DNA of 64,000 nt, taken from assembly GCF_005952805.1 (NCBI RefSeq), contig NZ_CP040709.1, forward strand, positions 3,348,001 to 3,412,000. Direction: 5' to 3'. Made by a program: the position numbers and the translations under genes. Positions within the stretch are counted from its first letter, which is position 1. Every line of letters begins with the position of its first letter. Shown here one piece after another: positions 46,111-56,480 of the stretch. The stretch is from Inhella inkyongensis. Its GTDB lineage: Bacteria > Pseudomonadota > Gammaproteobacteria > Burkholderiales > Burkholderiaceae_C. The notes under the pieces are model-generated. The model saw only the letters and a list, made by a program, of their open reading frames with translations. It made no database searches and had not been told where the DNA came from.

Positions 46111-47132
46111 CCGCGCGGCATGTGGCCTTCCAGGTGCTTGAAGCGCGCCAACTTGGCGCGGTTGCGGTGGCCCAGCGGGCCGTCGCGCCACTGGGGTGCG
46201 CGGCTGGCATCCACCTCGTAGTTCAGGGACTGGAACAGCGGCGCGAATTCGGCGCGGGCCAGATCCCGCGCATAGGGCCGCGTCAAGCGCGAGAGGCGGG
46301 CGATGCGCAGCGGATCCTGGGTGCGACTGAAGCGCTGCAAGCCCCGGAAGCTGAAGCGCTCTTCCACCTGCCGGTCGCTGATCTGGATCAGCCGATCCAT
46401 CAGGGCATAGCTCAACTCCACCCGATCCAATGCCGCTAGCAGCAAGGTGAAGCGCAGGCCGTCGAATTCGGCCAGATCCCCCTCCGTCCGACGGGCCGCT
46501 GGCGGCTCGCCCAGTCGCAAGTCCAGCAGCCACTGACCTTCGCTCCAGGGCTGGGCCCGCTCCAAGGCAATGGGCCGCTGGCCAAATTCCAGGTCGGCCA
46601 ACCAGTCTTGCAAGCCGCCCGGCGCTTCGTCGACCTGGCGGGCGATCAGCTCGGGATGGGCCGCCATCAATGGCAGATCCAGGTGGTTGCTCAAAGGCAC
46701 GCTGCGCCGACCGCTCAGCGGGTCGCGCAGGGTCAGCAACTCGCGCACCTCGTGCTCGCGCGCCTTCTTGATGGCCAGCAAGGCGGTCTGAATCACCTCA
46801 GAGGTGGGCGTGTCTGCATCGATGCGCCACTTGCGGCCATAGACCAGCTTGTGCGGGCGCTGCTGCTCGCCCCGCTCGTAGTTCTCGCGCCCCACCATAC
46901 CCACCTGCAGATACAGCCCGCGCGCGTCCTCAGCGGCGAACAGCAGGGTGTGGCTGTCGAACTCCACTTCAGCCAGCAGCGCGGCCAGCGATTCAGCGGT
47001 TTGCTGGTACTGCAGATAGTGCTGGGGCACGCAAGCCTGACCATTGGGCAAGTCCACATGCGGCGCATTCGGCATCAGACGCTCGCCCGGACCGGGCGTG
47101 GGCTGAAGGAGAAGGGGAACAGGCGTGGACAT
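46098..47132 (-). CDS. Uncharacterised protein
   Basis: A 344-residue soluble protein that I do not recognise. It has no signal peptide or membrane segment. The start MSTPVPLLLQPTPGPGERL is proline-rich; the body has many Leu, Arg and acidic residues, including KWRIDADTPTSEVIQTALLA and NHLDLPLMAAHPELIARQV. Coding character is good over the whole length. The ATG at 47132 is chosen over one 25 codons upstream. It is alone on its strand, between msrQ and an ABC exporter. Confidence 0.75.
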   Translation of the reverse strand: MSTPVPLLLQPTPGPGERLMPNAPHVDLPNGQACVPQHYLQYQQTAESLAALLAEVEFDSHTLLFAAEDARGLYLQVGMVGRENYERGEQQRPHKLVYGRKWRIDADTPTSEVIQTALLAIKKAREHEVRELLTLRDPLSGRRSVPLSNHLDLPLMAAHPELIARQVDEAPGGLQDWLADLEFGQRPIALERAQPWSEGQWLLDLRLGEPPAARRTEGDLAEFDGLRFTLLLAALDRVELSYALMDRLIQISDRQVEERFSFRGLQRFSRTQDPLRIARLSRLTRPYARDLARAEFAPLFQSLNYEVDASRAPQWRDGPLGHRNRAKLARFKHLEGHMPRGYAA

Positions 47133-47342
47133 GGGCAGTGGAACGACAGGGCTTGCGGAGTGACGGCATTCTGAAAATCCAGGCCCGATCCGAGAAGTGC
47201 TGTGCATCGCAATGCATTGCTTCGCGCAACGAAACAGTGCCCACCCAGACGGCCTGTGCCCCCCGTTTCACGCTTGATCGCACGGCGCGCGACCGGCACG
47301 TTCCGCGCCCCTAAGCTGCGCGCCAATTTCACGGAGTCCCTC
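47133..47342. other. Intergenic region between divergent genes
   Basis: A 210-base gap between the uncharacterised gene (minus) and the ABC ATPase gene (plus). It contains a perfect 12-base palindrome, GCAATGCATTGC, at 47209-47220, which might be a binding site. No clear sigma-70 pair or terminator was found. Confidence 0.4.
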
Positions 47343-48215
47343 GTGCTCAGCATTCAGAACGTATCCAAGACCTTTGGCGCCTTGCGGGCGGTGGACGGCA
47401 TCAGCCTGGACCTGCAACCCGGCGTGCTGGGCCTGATCGGCCACAACGGCGCGGGCAAAAGCACCTTGATGCAGATGCTGGCCACCCTCTCCCGCCCCAG
47501 CAGCGGGCGCATCCTGCTCGACGGACAAGACATCGTGGCTCGCCCCGAAGTGATGCGCCGCCGCCTGGGCTTTCTGCCGCAGGACTTTGGCGTCTACCCC
47601 CACCTCACGGCCTTGGAATTTCTGCAGTACTTTGCGGCCCTCAAGGGCGTGCGCAGCGCCGCCCGCATCCAAGAACTGCTGGCGCTGGTGAATCTGCACG
47701 AGCAACAACATCGCCCAGCCGCCGGCTTCTCGGGCGGCATGCGCCAGCGCCTGGGCATTGCGCAGGCCCTGCTGGCCGACCCGGATGTGCTGATCGTGGA
47801 CGAGCCCACCGCCGGCCTGGACCCCGAGGAACGTTTGCGCTTCCGGCGCCTGCTGTCCGAGCTCGGCAGCCGGCGGCTGGTGATCGTCTCGACCCACATC
47901 GTCTCGGACGTCGAGAACATGGCCTCGCATCTGGCCATCCTGCGCCAGGGTCGGCTGGTGGCCATTGAAACGCCCGAGGCCTTGATCCGCCGCGCCGAAG
48001 GCCAGGTCTGGTCTGCCCTCTTGAGCGCCAACGACTTTGACGCCCTGCGCAACCGTGTGCAACTGCTACACACCCAGCCCCAAGGCGATCACATGCTGGT
48101 GCGCATGGCTCATCCGCAGGCCCCTTGCGCCCAGGCCCAGTCCGTCAGCCCCAGCCTGGAAGAGGCCTTGATGACCCAGCGCTACGCCGATGCCCACCTG
48201 GGAGCGACCGCATGA
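47343..48215 (+). CDS. ABC-2 exporter ATP-binding protein
   Basis: Cytoplasmic ATPase, 290 residues, beginning VLSIQNVSKTFGALRAVDGI. Walker A is GHNGAGKST, the signature is [15 protein letters not shown], Walker B is VLIVDEPTAGLDPEE and the H-loop is VSTHIVSDVE. The start is a GTG at 47343. The last residues overlap the permease gene (ATGA). Typical partner of the large permease downstream; the substrate is unknown. Confidence 0.9.
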   Translation: MLSIQNVSKTFGALRAVDGISLDLQPGVLGLIGHNGAGKSTLMQMLATLSRPSSGRILLDGQDIVARPEVMRRRLGFLPQDFGVYPHLTALEFLQYFAALKGVRSAARIQELLALVNLHEQQHRPAAGFSGGMRQRLGIAQALLADPDVLIVDEPTAGLDPEERLRFRRLLSELGSRRLVIVSTHIVSDVENMASHLAILRQGRLVAIETPEALIRRAEGQVWSALLSANDFDALRNRVQLLHTQPQGDHMLVRMAHPQAPCAQAQSVSPSLEEALMTQRYADAHLGATA

Positions 48216-49786
48216 ACAACACCCTGTTTAAGGCCCTGGTGCTGAATGAATGGCGGCTGCGCAGCCGCCGCCTCAGTAGCGTCGTGATCTTGCTGGTGGT
48301 AATCGCTCTGAGCTGGTTGATGGTGCTGGACCCCAAGACCGGCTACGCCATGATGGTCAGCGCCAAGCAACGCATGGTCTACGACAGCCACACCCTGGCC
48401 TTTGGCAGCACCATCATCGCCATCTTCCTGTTCGGCCTGTTTGGCTTCTATCTGGCGCGCGGCCGCAGCCAGGAGGACCTGCGCAGCGGTACTGCGACCG
48501 TGCTGGCGGCCACGCCGGTCGGCAACCGCGATCTGCTGCTGTCGCGCTGGGTGGGCAGTCTGGGCTTTCTGCTGGCCCTGGCCACTGCCCTGATGCTGAC
48601 CATCTGGGTCCTCCAGCTGGTGCGCGGCGAGGGGCCGCTGCAGCCCCTGCCCTATCTGCAGATGCTGGTCTTCGGGCTGCTGCCCGGCCTGGTGTGGTGC
48701 GCCAGCCTGGGGGTCCTGAGCGACGCCTGGGCGCCGCTGATGGGCAAGCGCGGCGACCTGCTTTACTTCGTGCTGTGGATGCTGCAGTTCGCAGCCATGC
48801 CGGCCACGCTCACGCAGGCGCATCCCGCCCTGAGCGCCTGGCAGGTGCTGGACATCGGCGGCGTGTCGCCGCTGCTGGTGCGCTTTGTGGAGCTGACCGG
48901 TCGCACCAGCCTGAGCGTCGGTGGCGGGCCCTTCGACCCCCTGCTGCCCCTGCTGCAGATGCCAACGGACTACTGGAACGCCCAGTTGGTGGCGCTGCGC
49001 CTGGGCGCGGCCTTGCTAGCCCTGCTGCCCCTGCTGCCGGCGCTGGCGCTGTTCCATCGCTACGCGCCCGACAAGGTCAAGCTGCGTCAGCAGGGCGCAC
49101 GCTGGCGGGTGGTGGTGCTGACCGAGCGCCTGCTTCGGCCCTTGACGCGCGGCTTCCGTCTGCTGTTCACCCTGGGCGCACACCTGCCGGGCTGGCCGGG
49201 CCGCGTGTTGGCGGATCTGGGCCTGATCCTGCTCAGCCAACCCCTGCTGGGCCTGGGCCTGCTTGCCGCTGTGCCGGTGGGCGCCCTCCTTCCGGCCCAG
49301 CATCTGCCCGTCGCACTGGGGCTGAGCCTGCTGGCCTGGGGCCTGGCTGTGGCGGATGCGGGCTCGCGCGATCACCAGTCCGGCCTGGCCCCCCTGGCCG
49401 GCGCCACGCCGGGCGGAAGCGCGGAGCGGGTGCTGCGCAGCCTGGGCGCCCCTTGGGTGCTGGGTCTGCTGGTGTGCGCACCGGTGCTGCTGCGTTGGCT
49501 GCCAGAAGCACCGCTGCGGGTGCTGGCGGCCGTCACCGGTCTGCTGAGCTGCGCGGCGGCCTCGGCCCTGCTTGGCTTCTGGACCCGGGGCAGCCGCAGC
49601 TTCCTGGTCCTGTTCTTGTTCGCGCTCTACCTCAGCCTGCAGGTGCGCGACATCCCCGTTCTGGATCTGTTCGGCCTGAACGACGCGGCCAACGCAGGCA
49701 GCGCTCTGACCCATCTGGCGGGCGGCCTGGTGCTGAGCCTGGCCTTGGGCTTGAGCGCGCGCCGCAGTGGGCTCAGGCCGGCGTAA
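48212..49786 (+). CDS. ABC-2 exporter permease, large
   Basis: Membrane subunit of 524 residues with about eleven to twelve hydrophobic segments, roughly twice the usual ABC-2 permease size. The N-terminal half has the FKALVLNEWRLRSRRLSSVV start and the RSGTATVLAATPVGNRDLLLSRW loop typical of ABC-2 permeases. Paired with the ATPase at 47343. The large size suggests two fused membrane modules, but I cannot assign a substrate. Confidence 0.87.
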   Translation: MNNTLFKALVLNEWRLRSRRLSSVVILLVVIALSWLMVLDPKTGYAMMVSAKQRMVYDSHTLAFGSTIIAIFLFGLFGFYLARGRSQEDLRSGTATVLAATPVGNRDLLLSRWVGSLGFLLALATALMLTIWVLQLVRGEGPLQPLPYLQMLVFGLLPGLVWCASLGVLSDAWAPLMGKRGDLLYFVLWMLQFAAMPATLTQAHPALSAWQVLDIGGVSPLLVRFVELTGRTSLSVGGGPFDPLLPLLQMPTDYWNAQLVALRLGAALLALLPLLPALALFHRYAPDKVKLRQQGARWRVVVLTERLLRPLTRGFRLLFTLGAHLPGWPGRVLADLGLILLSQPLLGLGLLAAVPVGALLPAQHLPVALGLSLLAWGLAVADAGSRDHQSGLAPLAGATPGGSAERVLRSLGAPWVLGLLVCAPVLLRWLPEAPLRVLAAVTGLLSCAAASALLGFWTRGSRSFLVLFLFALYLSLQVRDIPVLDLFGLNDAANAGSALTHLAGGLVLSLALGLSARRSGLRPA

Positions 49787-50000
49787 AGCGCTCCCGGCCG
49801 TCTTCCAGCGTGCCGAAGAACATCGCATGAGGCCGCACCCACAGCCCGCTGGCGTTGTAGAGCGGCCGGTAGACCACCAGCGGCTCCAGCGTCTCGCTGT
49901 GGCGGGCCACGCCAATGACCTCGTATTCGCCGCCCTTGTAGTGGCGGTAGCGCCCCAAGGGCGTGGCAGGCAGTTCGGGTAGATCGTCCATAGCGGGCAT
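49773..50000 (-). CDS. DUF1653 protein
   Basis: A 75-residue cytosolic protein: PLGRYRHYKGGEYEVIGVAR, then VVYRPLYNASGLWVRPHAMF. This is the DUF1653 fold, found alone or in larger proteins, with no known function. The start is the ATG at 50000 or at 49991. Convergent with the permease gene, overlapping by 14 bases, and divergent from the folM-like gene. Confidence 0.9.
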   Translation of the reverse strand: MPAMDDLPELPATPLGRYRHYKGGEYEVIGVARHSETLEPLVVYRPLYNASGLWVRPHAMFFGTLEDGRERFTPA

Positions 50001-50066
50001 TGTGCGCAGGGCGGATGAGCCATCCCCGGGATAATTCGCGGTTTCCCTGATTCCGAACCGCGCCCC

Positions 50067-50843
50067 ATGCGCCCACAGCGCCCCACTGTCCTCATCACCG
50101 GCGCCGCCCGCCGCCTGGGCCGCCATCTGGCCCTGCACCTGGCGGGTCAGGGCTATGACATCGCCCTGCACCACCGCAGCGCCCCCGATGCCGACGCCGA
50201 CTCGCTGTGCGCCGAATTGCGCTCCTTGGGTGCACGCGCCATCGCACTGGCCGCCGAGCTGGAGGACGAAGCCGCTGTGGACGCCCTGGTGCCGGCGGCC
50301 GTGGCGCAGCTGGGCCGACTGGACGCCGTGGTCAACAACGCCTCGCTGTTCAGCCACGACACGATCGAGAGCTTCAGCTATGCCGCACTGGAGCGCCACC
50401 AGCGCGCCAACACGGCTGCCGCCCTGGTGCTGGCGCGCGCACTGCACCGGCACTGCGTGGCCGCCGGCCACGCGGGTTGCGTGGTCAATGTGCTGGATCA
50501 GAAGCTCTGGAACCCCAACCCGGATCACCTGAGCTACACGCTCAGCAAGGCTGCGCTGGAAGCCGCCACCCCGGTGCTGGCCCAGGCCCTGGCGCCGCAA
50601 GTGCGGGTGGTGGGCGTGGCCCTGGGCGTCACCCTGCCCAGCGGCCCGATGACCGAGGCCGAGTTCCAGGCCGCCCACCGCCTCACGCCGCTGGAGCGCA
50701 GCAGCACGCCGGACGACTTTGCCCAGGCGGTGGCCTATTTGTTGCAGGCCCGGGCCGTCACCGGCACCACCCTGTTGGTGGATGGCGGTCAGCACCTTGC
50801 CGCGCAGCCGCGCGACGTCTACTACCTCGTGAAGAAAGACTGA
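50067..50843 (+). CDS. Short-chain dehydrogenase, FolM/pteridine reductase-like
   Basis: A 258-residue SDR enzyme. The NADP-binding motif is TGAARRLGRHLA (the arginine-containing form typical of pteridine reductases), followed by NNAS and the catalytic YxxxK as YTLSK. It is three bases upstream of folB. FolM-type enzymes reduce dihydropterins and can supply tetrahydrofolate when FolA is limiting. The folate link rests on the motif plus the folB neighbour; a different pterin substrate is possible. Confidence 0.84.
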   Translation: MRPQRPTVLITGAARRLGRHLALHLAGQGYDIALHHRSAPDADADSLCAELRSLGARAIALAAELEDEAAVDALVPAAVAQLGRLDAVVNNASLFSHDTIESFSYAALERHQRANTAAALVLARALHRHCVAAGHAGCVVNVLDQKLWNPNPDHLSYTLSKAALEAATPVLAQALAPQVRVVGVALGVTLPSGPMTEAEFQAAHRLTPLERSSTPDDFAQAVAYLLQARAVTGTTLLVDGGQHLAAQPRDVYYLVKKD

Positions 50844-50846
50844 GCC

Positions 50847-51239
50847 ATGCCCTCAGCCCTGAACCACCCCAGCCTGCTGGACTGCCGCCGCCTCTTTCTG
50901 CGCAATTACGAGGTCTGGATCAACATCGGCGTGCACGACTTCGAGAAGCGCGGCGAGCAGCGCGTGTTGATCAACGTCGACCTCTATGTGCCCCTGAGCC
51001 TGACCACGCCCAAGGAAGATGAGTTGGACGAGGTGCTGGACTACGACTTCATGCGCCGCACCATCGCCGCCTACGTCAGCAAGGGCCATATCCATCTGCA
51101 GGAGACCCTGTGCGACGCCGTGCTGGCCCAAATGCTGGCCCACCCCAAGGTGCGCGCGGCGCGGGTCAGCACCGAAAAGCCCGATGTCTACCCGGACTGC
51201 GAATCGGTCGGCGTCGAAGTCTTTGGTTTGAAGGAATGA
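50847..51239 (+). CDS. folB: Dihydroneopterin aldolase FolB
   Basis: Cytosolic folate-pathway enzyme that converts dihydroneopterin to 6-hydroxymethyl-dihydropterin. The 130 residues include LFLRNYEVWINIGVHDFEKR and HIHLQETLCDAVLAQMLAHP, with the catalytic region and RVSTEKPDVYPDCESVGVEV near the end. Immediately downstream of the FolM-like gene and probably in the same operon. Confidence 0.93.
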   Translation: MPSALNHPSLLDCRRLFLRNYEVWINIGVHDFEKRGEQRVLINVDLYVPLSLTTPKEDELDEVLDYDFMRRTIAAYVSKGHIHLQETLCDAVLAQMLAHPKVRAARVSTEKPDVYPDCESVGVEVFGLKE

Positions 51240-51430
51240 CACCCCCCCGAAGCGCTTCGCGCCTCCCCCTCAAGGGGGCTGAGTGGGGACATGGACAGTC
51301 CTGTGGACTGTCCATGCCTCACGAAGGCCAAGGGCTTTGCCCCTTGGTACCGCCAGTGGCCCGGCAAAGCCGGTTCCACGGCGGTCGCTTGATCAGCGCA
51401 ACCCTACCGTCTGCGCCCTGAAAGTTTGAG
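51240..51430. repeat. Repeat- and hairpin-rich intergenic region
   Basis: A 191-base gap between folB and ttcA. It holds the palindrome GAAGCGCTTC (51249-51258), a CCCCCT-CA-AGGGGG hairpin just after it, a 12-base-pair perfect hairpin CATGGACAGTCC / GGACTGTCCATG (51290-51316) and a 24-base element at 51356-51379 that recurs inverted at 53019-53042. This looks like a dispersed intergenic repeat cluster of a type seen in related Burkholderiales genomes. Confidence 0.7.
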
Positions 51431-52330
51431 ATGAGCAATAAAGACAAAGCCACCCACGAGATCAACAAGTTGTCCAAGCGCCTGCACCGGCAGGTGGGCG
51501 AGGCCATTGGCGACTTCAAGATGATCGAGGCCGGCGACAAGGTCATGGTCTGCCTGTCCGGCGGCAAGGACAGCTTTGCCATGCTGGACATCCTCTTGAA
51601 CCTGCGCAGCCGCGCGCCGATTGACTTCGACATCGTGGCGGTCAATCTGGACCAGAAGCAGCCCGGCTTCCCCGAGGATGTGCTGCCCACCTACTTGAAG
51701 AGCGTGGGCGTGCCCTTCCACATCGAGGAGCAGGACACCTACAGCATCGTCAAGAGCCTGATCCCCGAAGGCAAGACCACCTGCAGCCTGTGCTCGCGCC
51801 TGCGCCGCGGCATCCTTTACCGGGTGGCCCAGGAACTCGGCGCCAACAAGATCGCACTTGGCCACCACCGCGATGACATCGTCACCACCCTGCTGCTGAA
51901 CATGTTCCACGGCGCCAAGATGAAGGGCATGCCGGCCAAGCTGGTCAGTGACGACGGCAAGAACACCGTGATCCGCCCGCTGGCCTATGTGGCCGAGAGC
52001 GACCTGATCCGCTGGGCCGAGCACCGCCAGTTCCCCATCATTCCCTGCAACCTCTGCGGCAGCCAGGAGAACCTGCAGCGTGCCGCCATCAAGGCCATGC
52101 TGCAGGACTGGGAGCGCAAGCACCCGGGGCGCATCGACAACATGTTCCGCGCCATGGGTTCCATCGTGCCCAGCCACATGATGGACCGGCAGCTCTTCCC
52201 CTTCGAGACCCTCAAGCCCACCGGCATGCCCTTTGCCGGCGGCGACATCGCCTTCGATGAGGACGAAGAAAGCTGCGCCCCACCGCCGGCCGCCCCCTCG
52301 GTCATCCGGATCGAACGCGAAGTGGTTTAG
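51431..52330 (+). CDS. ttcA: tRNA 2-thiocytidine synthetase TtcA
   Basis: Iron-sulfur, ATP-dependent enzyme that thiolates C32 of certain tRNAs. The 299 residues carry the PP-loop SGGKDS (in [13 protein letters not shown]), a first CxxC in [10 protein letters not shown] and a CNLCG near residue 205; the Cys residues bind the 4Fe-4S cluster. [18 protein letters not shown] gives an acidic tail. Confidence 0.96.
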   Translation: MSNKDKATHEINKLSKRLHRQVGEAIGDFKMIEAGDKVMVCLSGGKDSFAMLDILLNLRSRAPIDFDIVAVNLDQKQPGFPEDVLPTYLKSVGVPFHIEEQDTYSIVKSLIPEGKTTCSLCSRLRRGILYRVAQELGANKIALGHHRDDIVTTLLLNMFHGAKMKGMPAKLVSDDGKNTVIRPLAYVAESDLIRWAEHRQFPIIPCNLCGSQENLQRAAIKAMLQDWERKHPGRIDNMFRAMGSIVPSHMMDRQLFPFETLKPTGMPFAGGDIAFDEDEESCAPPPAAPSVIRIEREVV

Positions 52331-52357
52331 TCTGCCGGGTGAATCCTGGAGACTGCG

Positions 52358-52945
52358 ATGAAACTGCCCCGCCGCCTTGCCCTGCTCGGCGCCCTGAGCC
52401 TGCTGGCCGGTTGCGCCCTGCTCAAGACCATCAGCGCCGAGGTGCGCAGCTTCGGCAACTGGCCCGAGGGCCGGGCTGCCGGCAGCTACGCCTTTGAGCG
52501 CCTGCCCTCGCAGCAGCAGCCCTTGAGCCGCGCGGCCGAGTGGGAGGCCCTGGCCGCCCCGGCCCTGGCCAAAGCGGGCTTCAAGCCGGTGGCGCCCGGG
52601 GCGCAGCCCGATGTGATCGTCGCCCTGGGCGTGCGCGTCAGCGCTACCGCCACCAGCCCCTGGGACGACCCGCTGTGGTCGCGCTGGAACGCGCCGCTCT
52701 ATCACTGGCGCTTCGGCCTGCCGCCGCATCGGCACCCCCTGTTCATCGAGCGCAGTTACGAGCGCGAAGTGGGTGTGCTGCTGCGAGACCGCACCAGCGG
52801 CCAGCCCCTGTTCGAGGCCCGCGCCAGCAGCGAAGGCGCCACCCCGGGCGGCGACGAGCTGATCGGCGGACTCTTCGAGGCCGCCCTGCGCGACTTCCCC
52901 AAGGCCCAGCCCCAACCGCATCGGGTGCAGGTCCTGCTCCCCTAA
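52358..52945 (+). CDS. DUF4136 lipoprotein
   Basis: A 195-residue lipoprotein; the signal peptide LALLGALSLLAGC ends in a lipobox Cys at about residue 20. The mature part has SYAFERLPSQQ and PDVIVALGVRVSATATSPW, fitting DUF4136, an outer-membrane or periplasmic lipoprotein family of unknown function. It starts 28 bases after ttcA. A hairpin overlaps its stop codon. Confidence 0.88.
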   Translation: MKLPRRLALLGALSLLAGCALLKTISAEVRSFGNWPEGRAAGSYAFERLPSQQQPLSRAAEWEALAAPALAKAGFKPVAPGAQPDVIVALGVRVSATATSPWDDPLWSRWNAPLYHWRFGLPPHRHPLFIERSYEREVGVLLRDRTSGQPLFEARASSEGATPGGDELIGGLFEAALRDFPKAQPQPHRVQVLLP

Positions 52946-53114
52946 GCGGCTGAATACCCCACCCTCTGAATCCGGGGGTGGGCCGCTTGACCAGCCCCAG
53001 ATAATCGCCGCCCTCAGTGTGGAACCGGCTTTGCCGGGCCACGCTTTCCCCCTCGGGGGGGCGGGCCGGCCTGGCCCGGACCTGGGGGCCTTTTACGAAT
53101 GAATCGAGGGCGGA
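52946..53114. repeat. Intergenic region with hairpin and an inverted copy of a dispersed repeat
   Basis: A 169-base gap before glmU. AAGCGGC (52944-52950) and GCCGCTT (52982-52988) flank an inner stem CCACCC / GGGTGG, forming a long hairpin without a T-run over the lipoprotein gene's stop. A 24-base element at 53019-53042 is an exact reverse complement of 51356-51379 and contains an internal CCGGC-TTT-GCCGG hairpin. GC-rich sequence follows to the glmU start. Confidence 0.7.
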
Positions 53115-54491
53115 ATGGCGCTGAATTTGGTGGTGATGGCCGCGGGCAAGGGCACGCGGATGAAGTCCAACCTCCCCAAGGTGCTGCACAAGCTGGCCGG
53201 CAAGTCCCTGCTGCAACATGTGCTGGACACCATGGCTCCGCTGCCCTGTGCGGCGCGCATTGTCATCACCGGCCATGGTGCCGAGCTCGTCGAAACCCGC
53301 GCCCAGGGTGAACTGGCCTTCGTGCGCCAGATGCCGCAGCTGGGCACGGGCCATGCCGTGCAACAGGCCGTGCCGGCCCTGGCCGATGCACCCACCACCC
53401 TGATCCTGAACGGCGACACCCCGCTGGTGCGGCGCGAGACCGCCGAGGCGCTGGCGGCCGCTTGCGGCGGTACCAAGCTGGCTCTGCTGACCGTGGTGCT
53501 GGACGACCCCACCGGCTATGGCCGCATCCTGCGCAACGCGCAAGGCCAGGTGCTGGGCATCAAGGAGCACAAGGACGCCAGTGAGACCGAGCGCCAGATC
53601 CGCGAGGGCTACACCGGCATGATGGCCGCCCCCACCGCCCACCTGAAGCGCTGGCTGGCGGCCTTGAAGAATGACAACGCCCAGGGCGAGTACTACCTGA
53701 CCGACATCGTCGCCATGGCCGTGGCCGAAGGCGTCGAGGTGGTGACAGCCCAGGCCAGCAGCGAAACCGAGGTGCTGGGCGTCAACGACCGCGTGCAACT
53801 GGCCGACCTGGAGCGTCGCTTCCAGCGCCAGCAGGCGGACAGCCTGATGCGGGCCGGTGTGCAGCTGATGGACCCGGCACGCTTTGATCTGCGCGGCCAC
53901 CTGGAAGCAGGCAGCGATGTCGAAATCGATGTCGGCTGCGTGTTCGAAGGCCGCGTGAGCCTGGGCGAGGGGGTCCGCATCGGGGCGCACTGCGTGATCA
54001 AGGATGCCGTCATCGAGGCCGGCGCGGTGATCCACCCCTTCACCCACATCGACGGCGAGGCCGCCGGCGCCACGGTGGGCGCGGGCGCCTTGGTCGGGCC
54101 CTTCGCCCGTCTGCGCCCTGGCGCCCGCCTGGGTCGTGAGGTCCACATCGGCAACTTCGTCGAGGTGAAGAACAGCCAACTCGCCGACGGCGCCAAGGCC
54201 AACCACCTGGCCTATCTGGGCGACGCCACGGTGGGGGAGCGCGTCAACTACGGCGCCGGCTCCATCACGGCCAATTACGACGGCGCCAACAAGCACCGCA
54301 CCGTCATCGAGGCCGATGTGCACATCGGCTCCAACTGCGTGCTGGTGGCCCCGCTCACCATCGGCGCCGGCGCCACCATCGGTGGCGGCAGCACCATCAG
54401 CAAGAACGTGCCGGCCGGTCAGCTCTGGGTGGCACGCGGCCGCCAGACCCACATCCCCGGCTGGGTGCGCCCGGTCAAGACCAAGAAGTGA
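53115..54491 (+). CDS. glmU: Bifunctional UDP-GlcNAc pyrophosphorylase / glucosamine-1-phosphate acetyltransferase
   Basis: Cytosolic two-domain enzyme, 458 residues, that makes UDP-GlcNAc for peptidoglycan and LPS. The N-terminal uridylyltransferase has the AAGKGTRMKSNLPKVLH loop and LGTGHAVQQAVPAL; the C-terminal acetyltransferase is a left-handed beta-helix with hexapeptide repeats and the HLAYLGDATVG and NYDGANKHRT motifs. Complete. Confidence 0.97.
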   Translation: MALNLVVMAAGKGTRMKSNLPKVLHKLAGKSLLQHVLDTMAPLPCAARIVITGHGAELVETRAQGELAFVRQMPQLGTGHAVQQAVPALADAPTTLILNGDTPLVRRETAEALAAACGGTKLALLTVVLDDPTGYGRILRNAQGQVLGIKEHKDASETERQIREGYTGMMAAPTAHLKRWLAALKNDNAQGEYYLTDIVAMAVAEGVEVVTAQASSETEVLGVNDRVQLADLERRFQRQQADSLMRAGVQLMDPARFDLRGHLEAGSDVEIDVGCVFEGRVSLGEGVRIGAHCVIKDAVIEAGAVIHPFTHIDGEAAGATVGAGALVGPFARLRPGARLGREVHIGNFVEVKNSQLADGAKANHLAYLGDATVGERVNYGAGSITANYDGANKHRTVIEADVHIGSNCVLVAPLTIGAGATIGGGSTISKNVPAGQLWVARGRQTHIPGWVRPVKTKK

Positions 54492-54498
54492 GCCTGCG

Positions 54499-55023
54499 AT
54501 GAAGCTCCTCAAGGCCCTGTTCGCCCTGCTGCTCGGCACCCTGGTGCTGCTGATGATGGGCTCCTTTCTGCTCAGCCCGGATTACGCCGTCAGCCGCTCC
54601 ACCGTGGTGAACGCACCGGCCGACAAAGTCTTCCCCCTGGTCAACTCCAGCCAAGGATGGGCGCAATGGGGCGTCTGGTATCGGCGCGACCCGAAGATGC
54701 AAATCACGCCCGGCAGCCAGACCGAAGGGCCCGGCGCGAGCTGGAGCTGGAAGAGCGAGAGTCAAGGCAATGGCGCCATGAAGCTCACCGACGTGGTCGC
54801 CAGCCAGAAGGTCGCCTACGAGCTGGCCATCGAAGGCTTTGATCCCAGCCAGGGCAGCATCGAATTGCAGGCCGAAGGCGACGCCACACGCGTGACCTGG
54901 ACCATGACAGGCCGCATGAGCAGCTACACGGGGCGCTGGTTTGCGCTCTTCATGGACAAGCTCGTCGGCCCCGACTTCGAGGGCGGCTTGGCCAATCTGA
55001 AACAACTCGCAGAGAAGAAGTAA
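54499..55023 (+). CDS. SRPBCC-fold protein with membrane anchor
   Basis: A 174-residue protein with one N-terminal membrane segment ([19 protein letters not shown]) followed by a polyketide-cyclase/START-like (SRPBCC) domain: [33 protein letters not shown] and the long C-terminal helix. Such proteins often bind hydrophobic ligands; the ligand here is unknown. It starts seven bases after glmU and runs into the DUF808 gene with five bases between them. Confidence 0.82.
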   Translation: MKLLKALFALLLGTLVLLMMGSFLLSPDYAVSRSTVVNAPADKVFPLVNSSQGWAQWGVWYRRDPKMQITPGSQTEGPGASWSWKSESQGNGAMKLTDVVASQKVAYELAIEGFDPSQGSIELQAEGDATRVTWTMTGRMSSYTGRWFALFMDKLVGPDFEGGLANLKQLAEKK

Positions 55024-55028
55024 GACCC

Positions 55029-55930
<902 letters not shown>

Positions 55931-55946
<16 letters not shown>

Positions 55947-56480
55947 GCCCGCGCGCCCGGCCCGGTGGCCAAGCTTTGCTGCGCCACTTGGCGCAGCTGC
56001 TCCTGCATTTCGGTGGAGACCGGCGATGCCGCAGTGGGGAGCAGGAGATCCAGGCTGGCCCCACTGGCACTGGCATAGAGCACATAGGCGGCCAGCAGGG
56101 CCCCCGCGGGGCTGCTCGCCCGCATACAGATTCACGCCAGGTAGCCGTTGGGCCGCCAAGGCAAAGGCCTGCGGCACCACAGGGTTCCAGGGCCGCGACT
56201 CGAACCAGCTCAGTGTGGCGGCATCGGCAAGTCGCTCACTCAGAACGAAGGTGCCCCTCGCCGATTGCGCACGCACCGTCTTGCCGGGTTGGGCCTGCCG
56301 AAACAACGCGGCCACCAAACCTGGCACGTTGTGGTTGTGGGTATGGCTGTTGCCCAGAAACAGCAGATCGACATCAGCGACCACCGGCCCTGGAACCTCA
56401 GGCGCCGCGACCGAACTCCCGCCGCTATAGCCAATCAACAGGGCCAACACGACGGCAATTCCAGAGTGCGCGGTCTTCAT
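55931..56480 (-). pseudogene. Frameshifted exported protein with a LFLGNSHT motif
   Basis: From the ATG at 56480 one frame gives MKTAHSGIAVVLALLIGY (signal peptide) and DLLFLGNSHTHNHNVPGLVA, then SWFESRPWNPVVPQAF and LPGVNLYAGE. After about 56125 protein-like coding continues only in another frame (ALLAAYVLYASASGASLDLL, then EMQEQLRQVAQQSLATG) to a stop at 55931, next to the DUF808 stop. The total of 550 bases is one more than a multiple of three, so one base gained (or two lost) near 56075-56135 explains it; C and G runs lie there. GNSHT suggests an SGNH-type or DUF4886-like hydrolase. It could also be a sequencing error. Confidence 0.68.
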
